Positions 1 through 7,061 of a DNA stretch of 12,789 bases are shown in pieces. This DNA is from Gammaproteobacteria bacterium (GTDB lineage: Bacteria > Pseudomonadota > Gammaproteobacteria > J044): NCBI GenBank assembly GCA_003696465.1, contig RFHG01000020.1, positions 1 to 12,789 of the forward strand, given 5' to 3'. The notes beneath the pieces were generated by a model that ran no database searches, was not told where the DNA came from, and worked only from the letters and a program-made list of their open reading frames with translations. How positions within the stretch are numbered: position 1 is the first letter of the stretch; each line of letters starts with the position of its first letter. Both the position numbers and the translations under genes were made by a program.

Positions 1-426
1 ACCGGCGAGGTGTGGTTCCTGATGGACGATTCGCGGCCGGTGAAGCCGATGATCTTCCAGACCCGCAAGCCGTACACCTTCGTCTCGATGACGAATCCGG
101 AGAGCGATGATGTGTTTATGCAGCGCATATTCAAGTACGGCGTCGAGGCCCGCTGCGCCGTCGGCTACGGCCTGCCGCAGCTGATCTACGCCAGCCGCGA
201 GCCGCTGAACGCCACGAGTTACGCCGCCGCGCGTCTGGCGCTGGCCAGCCTCACCCGCCCGGACGGCAGCCCGCTGGGCATCCGCGGCACGACGCTGGTG
301 GTTGGCGAGGGCAACTTCGAGGCCGCGAATGTGCTGCTGACCAACGACCGCGACACGAACGGCGCCACCAACACCTGGAAGAGCACCGCCAAGCTCGAGG
401 TCGTCGAGTACCTGACCGGCAAGTAA
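1..426 (+). CDS. T: Major head (capsid) subunit, Mu gpT-like, 3' part
   Basis: Structural subunit of the icosahedral head in Mu-like phages. The frame is open from the first base of the window, so this is the C-terminal part of a longer gene; Mu gpT-type proteins are about 300 residues and roughly 140 are seen here. Family-typical stretches are visible: the tryptophan-rich start (VWFLMDDSRPVKPMIFQ), the segment DDVFMQRIFKYGVEARCAVG, and the C-terminal part with LVVGEGNFEAANVLL and LEVVEYL. The in-frame GTG at 10 is an internal codon, not a believable start. The gene ends at TAA 424-426 and is followed at once by a strong GC hairpin. Its place before gp35-, gp36- and gp37-like genes is the Mu order. 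Family and context agree, so the call is firm; only the missing N-terminus is unknown. Confidence 0.95.
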   Translation, partial: TGEVWFLMDDSRPVKPMIFQTRKPYTFVSMTNPESDDVFMQRIFKYGVEARCAVGYGLPQLIYASREPLNATSYAAARLALASLTRPDGSPLGIRGTTLVVGEGNFEAANVLLTNDRDTNGATNTWKSTAKLEVVEYLTGK

Positions 427-433
427 GGACGGA

Positions 434-453
434 GGCGGGGGTTCGCCCCCGCC
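434..453 (+). terminator. GC-rich hairpin after the major capsid gene
   Basis: A perfect 8-bp stem (GGCGGGGG / CCCCCGCC) closed by a TTCG loop lies 7 bases after the capsid stop codon. It is followed by CTTTCC and not by a clear T tract. It could be an imperfect intrinsic terminator or attenuator, or a 3' structure that stabilises the abundant capsid message. Partial read-through would be needed to express the tail genes, since no promoter is evident after it. Confidence 0.5.
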
Positions 454-491
454 CTTTCCGCTTGCGAACAAAATGAACAAGGAGAAATAAG

Positions 492-827
492 ATGGCAATC
501 AAGGTGTTTGTGGAACCGAAGAATGGCCTGTGCCTGCCGAAGGTGGGCCACGTGAAGCACGGCGAGCAGACCGTGGATCTGACCGAGGCCGATCTGAAGG
601 GCTGCGAGGGCGTGAAGATCGTCCGGGCCCAGGGCGGCGGCAAGGCCCAGGGCGCGCGCCCGCAGGGCGAGGACGAGCTGCTGGCGGAGATTCGCCGGGC
701 CGTGGAGGCGCTGGACAAGGATGATCCGGAGGCCTGGACCAGCGGCGGCAAGCCGCAGGTGGCGGCCATCGAGGCCGTGCTGGGATACCAGATCTCGGCC
801 GCCGAACGCGACAAGGCGCTGGCCTGA
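492..827 (+). CDS. Mu gp35 / HI1506-like protein
   Basis: A 111-residue protein of unknown exact role, found next to the capsid gene in Mu-like phages and known from Haemophilus FluMu as HI1506, a two-domain protein. Two parts are visible. The first is an N-terminal beta-rich segment, residues 1-46 (MAIKVFVEPKNGLCLPKVGH...). A flexible Gly/Gln/Ala linker at about 47-58 leads to a helical C-terminal part at about 60-111 with the family-like pattern WTSGGKPQVAAIEAVLG...SAAERD. The start is supported by AAGGAG at 479-484, seven bases before the ATG. The gene sits between two strong hairpins, as a separate unit in the late transcript. By position it may belong to the head or head completion; that role is inference. 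The family assignment is fairly sure, the function is not. Confidence 0.8.
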   Translation: MAIKVFVEPKNGLCLPKVGHVKHGEQTVDLTEADLKGCEGVKIVRAQGGGKAQGARPQGEDELLAEIRRAVEALDKDDPEAWTSGGKPQVAAIEAVLGYQISAAERDKALA

Positions 828-841
828 GTTGAGGGAAGGAA

Positions 842-866
842 GGCGGGCCGCACGGCCCGCCGTTTT
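842..866 (+). terminator. GC hairpin with short T run after gp35-like gene
   Basis: GGCGGGCC (842-849) pairs perfectly with GGCCCGCC (854-861) around a 4-base loop (GCAC). GTTTTC follows, giving a short T run. It looks like a weak intrinsic terminator or attenuator. It lies 15 bases after the gp35-like stop and just before the Shine-Dalgarno (GGAG at 868-871) of the next gene. Confidence 0.5.
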
Positions 867-877
867 CGGAGCGAGGC

Positions 878-1300
878 ATGTACGCGAGCAAACAGGAGAT
901 GATCGACCGTTTCGGCCAATCCGAACTGATACGGCTGACCGATCGCGCCACGCCGCCCGCCGGCGTCATCGACGACGCGGTGCTGAACGCGGCGCTGCTG
1001 GATGCCGACCAGGTCATCGATTCCTTTTTGCAGGTGCGGTACGCGCTGCCGCTGTCATCCGTGCCTTCGCTCCTGAAGCAGGTCGCTCGCGATCTGGCCC
1101 GCTATTTCCTCTACGACGACATGCCTCCCGAACATGTCGAGGCGCGATATCGCGATGCGATGAAAACGCTTGAGCGCATCGCGTCCGGTCAGCAGAAGCT
1201 GGGGCTGGACGAGGTCGGGAAGACAACCTCGGAGTCCAATCTGCCCGAGGTTTCCGGCCCCGTTCGGGTCTTCGGGCGCGACGCGATGAAGGAGTTCTGA
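878..1300 (+). CDS. Mu gp36-like head-tail joining protein (DUF1320)
   Basis: A 140-residue protein matching the Mu gp36 / DUF1320 family, which is placed at the head-tail interface (neck or connector) of Mu-like phages. Typical features are the start MYASKQEMIDRFGQSELIRL (residues 1-20), then VIDDAVLNAALLDADQVIDSFLQVRYALPL in the middle, and the helical segment around residues 65-100 (LLKQVARDLARYFLYDDMPP) ending in a Leu/Glu-rich helix. Length is normal for the family. GGAG at 868-871 precedes the ATG by six bases. It is followed one base after its stop by gp37, so the pair is translated together. The exact place in the connector comes from knowledge of the family and from gene order, not from the sequence. 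Confidence 0.9.
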   Translation: MYASKQEMIDRFGQSELIRLTDRATPPAGVIDDAVLNAALLDADQVIDSFLQVRYALPLSSVPSLLKQVARDLARYFLYDDMPPEHVEARYRDAMKTLERIASGQQKLGLDEVGKTTSESNLPEVSGPVRVFGRDAMKEF

Positions 1301-1301
1301 C

Positions 1302-1850
1302 GTGGCCGTGATCGCGCAGGTCGAGGATGCGATCATCGAGGTGCTGACGTCGGTGCTGGGAAACCATGTCCGTGGCATCGAGACGCTGTCCGGGCCCTGG
1401 ACCCTGGGCGCGCTGAAGCGGGCGCTGCAGTTCGCGCCCTGCGTCCGCGTGGCGTTTCTCGGAGGCCGGGCGTCCCGCCATGAAGATGCGGCGATCGATG
1501 CGCGCTTCGGCGTGTATTTCGTGGCCGGCCAGGGCGGGCAATCCGGGCGCGGCGTGGCCGGCGTGATCGGCCTGTACGACATGCTGGAGATTGCCCTGCC
1601 GGCGCTGAACGAGCTGACGGTGCCAGGCATCGGCTCGTTGTTTCTGGTTGAAACCGGGCAGCAGTTCGCCGAACAGACGCTGCATCTCGGCGGAGCCGTT
1701 TACGGCGCCACGTTCGAGTTGCCGAACCTGGTGCTGCCGTCGATCGATAGCTCGGCGGCATTGAATGACTTCGTCACATTCCACGCCGATTCCGACATCA
1801 CCGGCGACGGCGCGCCGGAAATCACAACCGAGGAGGTGCTGCCGCAATGA
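1302..1850 (+). CDS. Mu gp37-like tail completion/terminator protein (DUF1834)
   Basis: A 182-residue protein that fits the gp37 / DUF1834 family of Mu-like phages, thought to cap the tail tube end or join the tail to the head. The N-terminus is an amphipathic helix (VAVIAQVEDAIIEVLTSVLG). An alpha/beta body follows with VRVAFLGG, GVYFVAGQGG and the family-like GVIGLYDMLEIALPALN near the middle. The C-terminus has LHLGGAVYGATFELPN and a region ending FHADSDI. The start codon is GTG at 1302, one base after the gp36 stop. A weak purine-rich stretch (AAGGAG, 1289-1294, inside gp36) serves as ribosome site. The gene ends in an ATGA overlap with the next small gene. Family and position agree; the molecular role is inferred by analogy. 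Confidence 0.85.
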   Translation: MAVIAQVEDAIIEVLTSVLGNHVRGIETLSGPWTLGALKRALQFAPCVRVAFLGGRASRHEDAAIDARFGVYFVAGQGGQSGRGVAGVIGLYDMLEIALPALNELTVPGIGSLFLVETGQQFAEQTLHLGGAVYGATFELPNLVLPSIDSSAALNDFVTFHADSDITGDGAPEITTEEVLPQ

Positions 1851-2014
1851 ACGATACAATCAGGATCAAGCCCGCGCCGGGGCTGCGTGTACGGGACCCC
1901 CAGACACGCCGGTTGCTCGCCGAAAAGGGCGAGGTGAAACCCAGGGATGGCTACTGGATGCGACGACTGGCCTGTGGCGATGTGGTTGAAGTTAAGAACG
2001 GAGGCAAGAAATGA
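1847..2014 (+). CDS. Mu gp38-like small protein (DUF2635)
   Basis: A 55-residue protein. It begins with ATG in a 4-base ATGA overlap with the gp37 stop, and its own TGA (2012-2014) overlaps the sheath ATG in the same way. It starts MNDTIRIKPAPGLRVRDPQT, followed by a short body with GEVKPRDGYWMRRLACGD and a Lys-rich tail. The core pattern (IKPAPGLRVRDP...L...G..V....YW.RRL..GDV) is the one seen in DUF2635 proteins, which lie just before the sheath gene in Mu-like phages. Function is unknown; a small tail or connector component is likely. The last codons include TAAGAACGGAGG (1993-2004), which is the Shine-Dalgarno of the sheath gene, so translation of the two genes is probably coupled. Confidence 0.85.
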   Translation: MNDTIRIKPAPGLRVRDPQTRRLLAEKGEVKPRDGYWMRRLACGDVVEVKNGGKK

Positions 2015-3471
2015 CAGCGATCAGCTTTTCCCAGATCCCGGCGAGCCTGAGGCTGCCGGGCACCTATCTCGAGTTCGATGCGAGTCTCGCGGGGCTGGCG
2101 CAGGCCAGCTTCAAGCGCCTGATCATCGGCCAGCGCCTGGCATCCGGCACCGTGGCCGCGAACGTGCCGACGCGCGTGACCAGCGTGGCCCAGGCCGAGG
2201 AGTATTTCGGGCGGGGATCGATGCTGGCCTCGATGCTCGCGCATGTGATGGCCATCGATCCCTGGACGGAGACCTGGGCCATCGCGCTGGATGACAATGG
2301 CGCGGGCACGGCGGCCACCGGCACGATCACCGGCACCGGCCCGGTCGCCAGGTCGGGCACCTTGAATATGTATATCGGCGGCCGCCGCGTGCAGGTGCCC
2401 GTGGCCTCCGGCGACACGGCAACGGTCGTCGCAGCGGCCATCGTGTCGGCGGTCAACGCGGACACGTCGCTACCGGTGACGGCCAGCTCGACGTCCGGCA
2501 CGGTGACCCTGACCGCGCGTCACGCTGGCGAGTGTGGCAACGACATCGATATCCGGCTGAATTATTACGGCGAGACAACGCCGGACGGCCTGTCGCTGGC
2601 GATCACACCGATGTCGGGGGGCACCGGCAATCCGGACATCAGCACGGCCATCGCCGCGATGGGCAGCGACTGGTATCGCTGGATCGCGATGCCGTACACG
2701 GACGCAGCCAACCTCTCCGCGCTGGAAGCCGAGCTGGATTCGCGATACGGCGCCATGCAGCAGATCGGCGGTCGTGCCTTTGCGGCCATCGCCGGCAGCC
2801 ATGCGACTGTGACGACCTGGGGCAACGGTCGCAACAGCCCGCATGTTTCGGTGCTTGCCACACAGGGCAGTCCGACTCAACCATGCGAGATTTCGGCAAT
2901 CTACTGTGCCGTGGCCAGCCAGGCGCTGGCCATCGATCCGGCCCGGCCGCTGCAGACCCTGCCGCTGACCGGCATGCTGGCTCCGTCGATCGTCGACCGC
3001 TGGAGCGACACCGAGCGCAACCTGGCGCTGTTCGATGGCATCAGCACCTACAAGGTCGGGCCGGACGGCGCCTGCCGCATCGAGGCGGCCATCACGCAGT
3101 ACCAGGTCAACCAGGCCGGCGTGGACGATACGGCCTACCTCTACGTCAACACGCCGGAGACCCTGGAGCTGCATCGCTACAACGTGCGTTCCGAGATCGG
3201 CCTGCGTTATCCGCGCCACAAGCTGGCCGGCGATGCCCAGCCCGTGTCAGCCGGCCAGGCCATTGTGCGGCCGAAGGACATCCGCGCCACGATGCTGGCG
3301 GTCTACAAGCGAGAGATCGAGCAGGGGCTGATGGAGGACTTCGAGGGCTACAAGGCCTCGCTGTTCGTCGAAATCGATCCGGCCAATCCGACCAGGGTGA
3401 ACGTGGTGGATCAGCCGAACCTGGTCAACCAGCTGCGGGTCTTCGCGAATCTGGTCCAATTCAGGATTTAA
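2011..3471 (+). CDS. L: Contractile tail sheath protein, Mu gpL-like
   Basis: The 486-residue sheath subunit that polymerises around the tail tube and contracts during infection. It starts MTAISFSQIPASLRLPGTYL, the usual gpL opening where the sheath chain begins with F..IP...R.PG.Y.EFD. Residues about 95-200 form a Gly/Thr/Ala-rich insertion domain, probably surface exposed. The C-terminal third holds conserved features: GISTYKVGPDGACRIEAAIT, then YLYVNTPETLELHRYNVRSE, and the end DQPNLVNQLRVFANLVQFRI. That C-terminal strand is expected to interlock with neighbouring subunits. GGAGG at 2000-2004 lies six bases before the ATG. Length is normal for the Mu family. The tube gene follows directly. 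The call is secure on both sequence and order. Confidence 0.95.
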   Translation: MTAISFSQIPASLRLPGTYLEFDASLAGLAQASFKRLIIGQRLASGTVAANVPTRVTSVAQAEEYFGRGSMLASMLAHVMAIDPWTETWAIALDDNGAGTAATGTITGTGPVARSGTLNMYIGGRRVQVPVASGDTATVVAAAIVSAVNADTSLPVTASSTSGTVTLTARHAGECGNDIDIRLNYYGETTPDGLSLAITPMSGGTGNPDISTAIAAMGSDWYRWIAMPYTDAANLSALEAELDSRYGAMQQIGGRAFAAIAGSHATVTTWGNGRNSPHVSVLATQGSPTQPCEISAIYCAVASQALAIDPARPLQTLPLTGMLAPSIVDRWSDTERNLALFDGISTYKVGPDGACRIEAAITQYQVNQAGVDDTAYLYVNTPETLELHRYNVRSEIGLRYPRHKLAGDAQPVSAGQAIVRPKDIRATMLAVYKREIEQGLMEDFEGYKASLFVEIDPANPTRVNVVDQPNLVNQLRVFANLVQFRI

Positions 3472-3475
3472 GGAG
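3470..3475 (+). promoter_or_regulatory. Ribosome binding site of tube gene, overlapping the sheath stop
   Basis: AAGGAG begins inside the sheath stop codon (TAA 3469-3471) and sits six bases before the tube ATG at 3482. Strong initiation here fits the need for similar amounts of tube and sheath. Confidence 0.7.
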
Positions 3476-3481
3476 TAAGCC

Positions 3482-3844
3482 ATGAGCAATCAGGTACAGG
3501 GACGAATCACGATTAGCACGGCGAGCCTGGGCGTGATCCGATCGATGCCGGGCGCAACGCTGGATCTCGGTGGTGTCAAGCGCGAGCCGGTCGAGGATGA
3601 TCAGGGCACGGCAGGCTACAAGGAAACACCGTCCACCCCGAAGATCGAGGCGACCTTCGTCAAGAAGGGCGGCGTATCGGCACGGGCCATTGGGGATATC
3701 AGCAACGAGGATATCTCGTTCGAGGGCGACGACGGTAGTCACTATGTGCTGCGCGAGGCCTGGTGCAGCGAGCCGCCGCAGCTCTCGGCCGGCGAGATCA
3801 AGGTGACCTTCGCCGGTATCCGGTGTGACGAGGTGACGGCGTGA
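3482..3844 (+). CDS. M: Tail tube protein, Mu gpM-like
   Basis: A 120-residue protein, the building block of the inner tail tube through which DNA passes. It reads MSNQVQGRITISTASLGVIR at the start, then SMPGATLDLGGVKREPVEDDQG, KIEATFVKKGGVSA and a C-terminal beta-rich part ending GEIKVTFAGIRCDEVTA. The pattern of short strands and the length match Mu-type tube proteins (gpM), which follow the sheath gene in all Mu-like phages. The start is supported by AAGGAG at 3470-3475. The stop is in a GTGA overlap with the gp41 start. No odd features are seen. Confidence 0.92.
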   Translation: MSNQVQGRITISTASLGVIRSMPGATLDLGGVKREPVEDDQGTAGYKETPSTPKIEATFVKKGGVSARAIGDISNEDISFEGDDGSHYVLREAWCSEPPQLSAGEIKVTFAGIRCDEVTA

Positions 3845-4206
3845 GCATCACGGTGCGGCTTGCCAAGGGGCTCGTCGTCGACGGCGAGCCGCAGCGCGAG
3901 GCTGTTCTGAAGCCCCTGAGCGCGCGGGACATCATCGAGGCCGGTCAGGCGGCTGAGCGGCTGGTCTATGGGGAGGACGGGCCGGTGTTGCTGGTCAGCC
4001 CGTCGCGCATGGGCGCTGAGCTTCTGGCCCGGCAGATCGAGCGCATCGGCAGCGTGCCAGGCCCGATCAGCCTGGGCATGTTCGACAAGCTCAGCAGCGA
4101 GGATCTGGCCTTGCTGCAGGCCGCCGCCGGCGATCTGGATCAGGCCGTGGCCAGCGAGGTGGCCGCGCGGGGGCGAGACCGTCCCGCTGGCGCGGGCGCT
4201 GACTGA
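3841..4206 (+). CDS. Tail assembly chaperone, short form (Mu gp41-like)
   Basis: A 121-residue protein corresponding to Mu gp41, the non-structural chaperone that holds the tape measure while the tube grows around it. It starts with GTG in a GTGA overlap with the tube stop. The sequence VTVRLAKGLVVDGEPQREAV-like beginning (residues 3-22: ITVRLAKGLVVDGEPQREAV) and LKPLSARDIIEAG are typical of the phage tail assembly protein family. Residues 74-95 (GPISLGMFDKLSSEDLALLQ) give the common helix with the tube/sheath-like 'L..LS..DL.LL' pattern. The last ten residues after the slip site are low-complexity (GRDRPAGAGAD), as expected for an end produced only when ribosomes do not shift frame. The longer product is listed separately. 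Confidence 0.88.
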   Translation: MSITVRLAKGLVVDGEPQREAVLKPLSARDIIEAGQAAERLVYGEDGPVLLVSPSRMGAELLARQIERIGSVPGPISLGMFDKLSSEDLALLQAAAGDLDQAVASEVAARGRDRPAGAGAD

Positions 4207-4315
4207 TCTCGTGCCGATGGTCTCGGCCAGGCTGCACTGGACGAGATCCGAGGTTGAGAGCCTGCCGCTTGGCAGGCTGATGACACTGATCGCGGAGCTG
4301 ACCCGGGAACCATGA
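3841..4315 (+). CDS. Tail assembly chaperone, frameshift-extended form (gp41-gp41')
   Basis: Predicted 158-residue fusion made when ribosomes slip back two bases at the G run: codons 1-111 are read from 3841 to 4173, then reading resumes at 4172 to the TGA at 4313-4315. The joined sequence runs ...EVAARG + GETVPLARALTDLVPMV, and continues with HWTRSEVESLPLGRLMTLIAEL. This 47-residue extension has the helical look of a real protein, and it fills the gap between 4206 and 4312 that is otherwise without a gene. Its stop overlaps the tape measure start (ATGA), as at the other junctions. Extended chaperones of this kind are known from phage lambda (G/GT) and, with a -2 shift, from Mu. The extended part is thought to recruit tube subunits while the short part binds the tape measure. 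No ribosome site was found that would start the second frame on its own. Confidence 0.8.
4169..4176 (+). other. Programmed -2 ribosomal frameshift site
   Basis: In the gp41 frame the codons are CGG GGG CGA (4168-4176), so five G (4169-4173) lie before C-G-A. A glycine tRNA on GGG 4171-4173 can slip back two bases to 4169-4171 and still pair perfectly. The next codon is then GGC at 4172, and the frame stays open to 4315. The known Mu slip site, as I recall it, is a G run followed by CGA and also gives -2. A +1 shift would reach the same frame but has no obvious slippery pairing. No strong downstream pseudoknot was recognised by eye. Confidence 0.75.
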
Positions 4316-5877
4316 GTGGCATGAAGACATCTATTATCATCGATCTGGCGGGCAACCTCGAGGCTCGGGCTCGCCGCTATTCGCGGGCCATCCACCGCAT
4401 GAGCGGTCAGGCGCGGCGGGATCTGGGCCTGATGGCCGGCGCCGCCGATCGCGTCGGCCGCGGCATCGATCGGCTTGGCAACCGCTATTCGCTCGCCGGC
4501 CTGGGAGCCGGCGCGGTACTGGCCGGCCGTCAGGTGATGGATCTCCAGCGCCGGTTCACTCGCCTGGGCATCCAGGCCAACCGCTCGCGCGCTGTCATGG
4601 AGATGCTCAAGCGGGAGATTTTCGAGGCCGCGATGGCCCCCGATATCCGCATCGATCCGCAGGCGATCACCACCGCCGTGGCCGAGATCGTCGAGAAAAC
4701 GGGAGATCTCGATTTCGCCCGCGAAAACATCCGCAACATCGGCTTGGCACTCCAGGCCACCGGCGCCGACGGCCAGGCCATCGGCGGCATCTTCGCCGAA
4801 ATGGAGAAGATGGGCCTCAAAGGGTCAATAACCGTGCTCAGGGTACTCGACACGCTCAACGAGCAGGGAAAGATGGGTGCCTTCACGCTGCAGAATCTCG
4901 CCGCGCTCGGGCCGCGCGTCTTCTCGGCCTACAACAGCGTGGTCAAGGGTGCACGAAGCGGCGAGCAGGTCGTCCGCGAGATGGGCGCGGCCTTGCAGGT
5001 GATCCGCATGGGCACGGGCTCGTCCGAGCAGGCGGCCACGGCCTTCGAACGGCTTCTGGCCGAGCTGACGAACGTGGACAAGCTCAAGATGCTCCGGGCC
5101 GGAGGCATCCAGGTGTTCGATCCGAAGGCGGCCGCGCGCGGCATCGAGGCCATTCGGCCGATCAACGAGCTGCTGTTGGAAATTATGGAGAAAACCAAGG
5201 GCCGCCGCACCATCCTCGGCCAGATCTTCGGGGATGAGGCGATTCGCGCCTTCAATGCGCTGAATGCCGAGCGCATGCGGCGCTTCATGGCCGTGCAGGC
5301 CGACGGATCGGCCACGGTGCGTGATTCGGCACGCGCCGCGCGCGATGCCGCGGCGGCGATGACCAATCTGCACACTGCCTGGCAGCGCTTCGCCGATGCC
5401 AAGCTGGCCGGACCGATCCAGGCGCTCGCCGATGCCCTGAACAGGCTTGGGGCGAGCAATGCCATCGAGGCGACTGCCAGCCTGGCGGGTGCGGCCGGCG
5501 CGGCCTGGCTGGGCCGCAAGGCCTACAAGGGCGGCAAGGCCGGTACAGGCGCGCTGGTGCGCTACGGTACCGGTGCGGCCCGGCGCACGGCTGGCGGCGC
5601 GCTGGCCCGCCTCGGCGCACGCGCGCTGGGCATGGCCAATCCGGTGCTGGCTGTAGGCTCGGTCGGGCTGACGGCCGTCGAAATCGGCTCCGCCTTCGAA
5701 AAGGCCTTCATCGGCGGGCGCATCGGGGAATGGTTATACGATGTGACCCACTCGAAGGTGGATGTGAATATCCGTCTGGATCAGGACGGTCGCCCGCGCG
5801 TCCGCTCGGTGCGGACACAGGGGCTGGCTGGCGAGGCCAGCGTTGATCACGGGCCGATGATGGTGGGCAACGGATGA
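4312..5877 (+). CDS. Tail tape measure protein (Mu gp42-like)
   Basis: A 521-residue protein that sets tail length and is released through the tube at infection. It starts with ATG in an ATGA overlap with the gp41' stop; a second ATG nine bases on (MKTSIIIDL) is a possible alternative. The first 100 residues are basic and helical (ARRYSRAIHRMSGQARRDL, then a Gly/Ala-rich patch near 61-72). Residues 100-370 are long helices with QATGADGQAIGGIFAEMEKM (149-168), TLQNLAALGPRVFSAYNS (192-209) and the tape-measure-like FGDEAIRAFNAL (306-317). Residues 388-465 are Gly/Ala-rich and hydrophobic, a likely membrane-active part. The end is a small beta-rich tail. By the usual rule of about 1.5 angstrom per residue the tail would be about 80 nm. 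The call rests on order, size and composition, and is firm. Confidence 0.9.
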   Translation: MSGMKTSIIIDLAGNLEARARRYSRAIHRMSGQARRDLGLMAGAADRVGRGIDRLGNRYSLAGLGAGAVLAGRQVMDLQRRFTRLGIQANRSRAVMEMLKREIFEAAMAPDIRIDPQAITTAVAEIVEKTGDLDFARENIRNIGLALQATGADGQAIGGIFAEMEKMGLKGSITVLRVLDTLNEQGKMGAFTLQNLAALGPRVFSAYNSVVKGARSGEQVVREMGAALQVIRMGTGSSEQAATAFERLLAELTNVDKLKMLRAGGIQVFDPKAAARGIEAIRPINELLLEIMEKTKGRRTILGQIFGDEAIRAFNALNAERMRRFMAVQADGSATVRDSARAARDAAAAMTNLHTAWQRFADAKLAGPIQALADALNRLGASNAIEATASLAGAAGAAWLGRKAYKGGKAGTGALVRYGTGAARRTAGGALARLGARALGMANPVLAVGSVGLTAVEIGSAFEKAFIGGRIGEWLYDVTHSKVDVNIRLDQDGRPRVRSVRTQGLAGEASVDHGPMMVGNG

Positions 5878-7061
5878 GCTGGCGGGACAACATGCGCCGG
5901 GGCTCGATCCGGGGAGTGCCGTTCTCCGTCCAGACGCAGGAGCTGGAGGGCGGTCGCCGCGTCGCCCGGCATGAGTATCCGGGCCGGGACAAGCCCTGGG
6001 CCGAGGATCTGGGACGCCGGGCGCGCACGCAGACGCTGGAGATCTTCGTGCTCGGCCCGGACTACATGGCCGCCCGGGACGCGCTGCTCGCCGCGCTTGA
6101 ACAACCCGGACCAGCCGATCTCGTGCATCCGTGGCTGGGCGCGATGACGATCCAGATCGAGAGTTATCGCTTGCGCGAGAGCACCCGCGACGGCGGCATG
6201 GCCAGCTTCACCCTGATCTTCACCGAGGCCGGCGCGCGGCAATACCCGGCTGCATCGCGCGACACGCAGAGTCTGGTGCGATCGTCCGCCGATGCGCTGG
6301 ACGCGGCCAACGCTGCGGATTTCACCGCACGCTGGCAGACAGACGGTCAGCCTGGGTTCGTGGTCGAGGATGCGGCGGGCCTGATCTCGCGCGCCGCGGA
6401 TGCCGTGCGCGCGCTGGCCGGGCGCTGGCCGGGCGTGCCGACGGCGTTGACCTCCCTGTATTCGCGGATCACCGATCTGCAGGGGGCGGCCAACGAGCTG
6501 GCGCGATCACCGGCCGATACGGCGAACGGCATCATCGACATTGTCAATGGACTGGCCGAGATATTTGATGATCCTCTGCCGGCGCTGGAGCTGTACGGCG
6601 AGCTGCATGCCTTTGGCGACGATGTGCCGGTCGTCGGTGGTGCCACGCCGGCGCGCATGGTCCAGGCGTCCAACCAGCAGGCGCTGACGGATCTCGTGCG
6701 CGTCTCATCAGTAGCCGCGGAAGCCCGCGCCGCCACGACCGTCGGATTCGAGACATCCGGCCAGGCACTCGCCGAGCGCGACCGCATCGCCGAGCGGGTG
6801 GCTGCGCTGGCGGCCGGTGCGGCCGACCCCGTGCGCGATGCCCTGCTCGATCTGCATGTGGCCGCGCGCATGGATCTGGCCGAGCGTGCCGCCGCTCTGC
6901 CTCGACTCGCCACCTTTACACCGGCGGAGACCATGCCGTCCCTGGTTCTGGCACACGAAATCTATGGCGATGCCCGGCGCGAGCCGGAGCTGAGCGCGCG
7001 CAATCGCTTCCGCCATCCCGGCTTCGTGCCGGGGGGTGAACCGGTGGAGTACCTGTCATGA
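5874..7061 (+). CDS. N: Baseplate / DNA circularisation protein, Mu gpN-like
   Basis: A 395-residue protein of the Mu gpN family (N-terminal 'DNA circularisation' domain), now seen as a baseplate or tail-tip component that holds the hub. It starts SWRDNMRRGSIRGVPFSVQT, then HEYPGRDKPWAEDLGRRART and the LVHPWLGAMTIQIESYRLRE region near residues 82-102. These are the hallmark parts of that domain: W...L...S.RGV.F......GGRR...HEYP.R. The rest is mainly helical, Ala-rich, and ends with RFRHPGFVPGGEPVEYLS. The start is in an ATGA overlap with the tape measure stop, and its own stop overlaps the gpP start. Length is close to the family's. The circularisation name is historical; a structural role is inferred from its place in the tail. 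Confidence 0.92.
   Translation: MSWRDNMRRGSIRGVPFSVQTQELEGGRRVARHEYPGRDKPWAEDLGRRARTQTLEIFVLGPDYMAARDALLAALEQPGPADLVHPWLGAMTIQIESYRLRESTRDGGMASFTLIFTEAGARQYPAASRDTQSLVRSSADALDAANAADFTARWQTDGQPGFVVEDAAGLISRAADAVRALAGRWPGVPTALTSLYSRITDLQGAANELARSPADTANGIIDIVNGLAEIFDDPLPALELYGELHAFGDDVPVVGGATPARMVQASNQQALTDLVRVSSVAAEARAATTVGFETSGQALAERDRIAERVAALAAGAADPVRDALLDLHVAARMDLAERAAALPRLATFTPAETMPSLVLAHEIYGDARREPELSARNRFRHPGFVPGGEPVEYLS

Noticed and set aside
1014..1859. 281-codon minus-strand frame across gp36 and gp37
   Set aside because: It is antisense to two genes with family matches and has an Arg/Gln/Ala-biased translation.
2532..3485. 317-codon plus-strand frame inside the sheath gene
   Set aside because: It is in another frame of a well-recognised sheath gene, with an Arg/Gly/Ala-biased translation and no ribosome site.
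4168..4176. +1 frameshift as the way into the gp41' frame
   Set aside because: It would reach the same frame, but the five-G run gives perfect re-pairing for a -2 slip and the Mu precedent is -2. It is kept only as a testable alternative.
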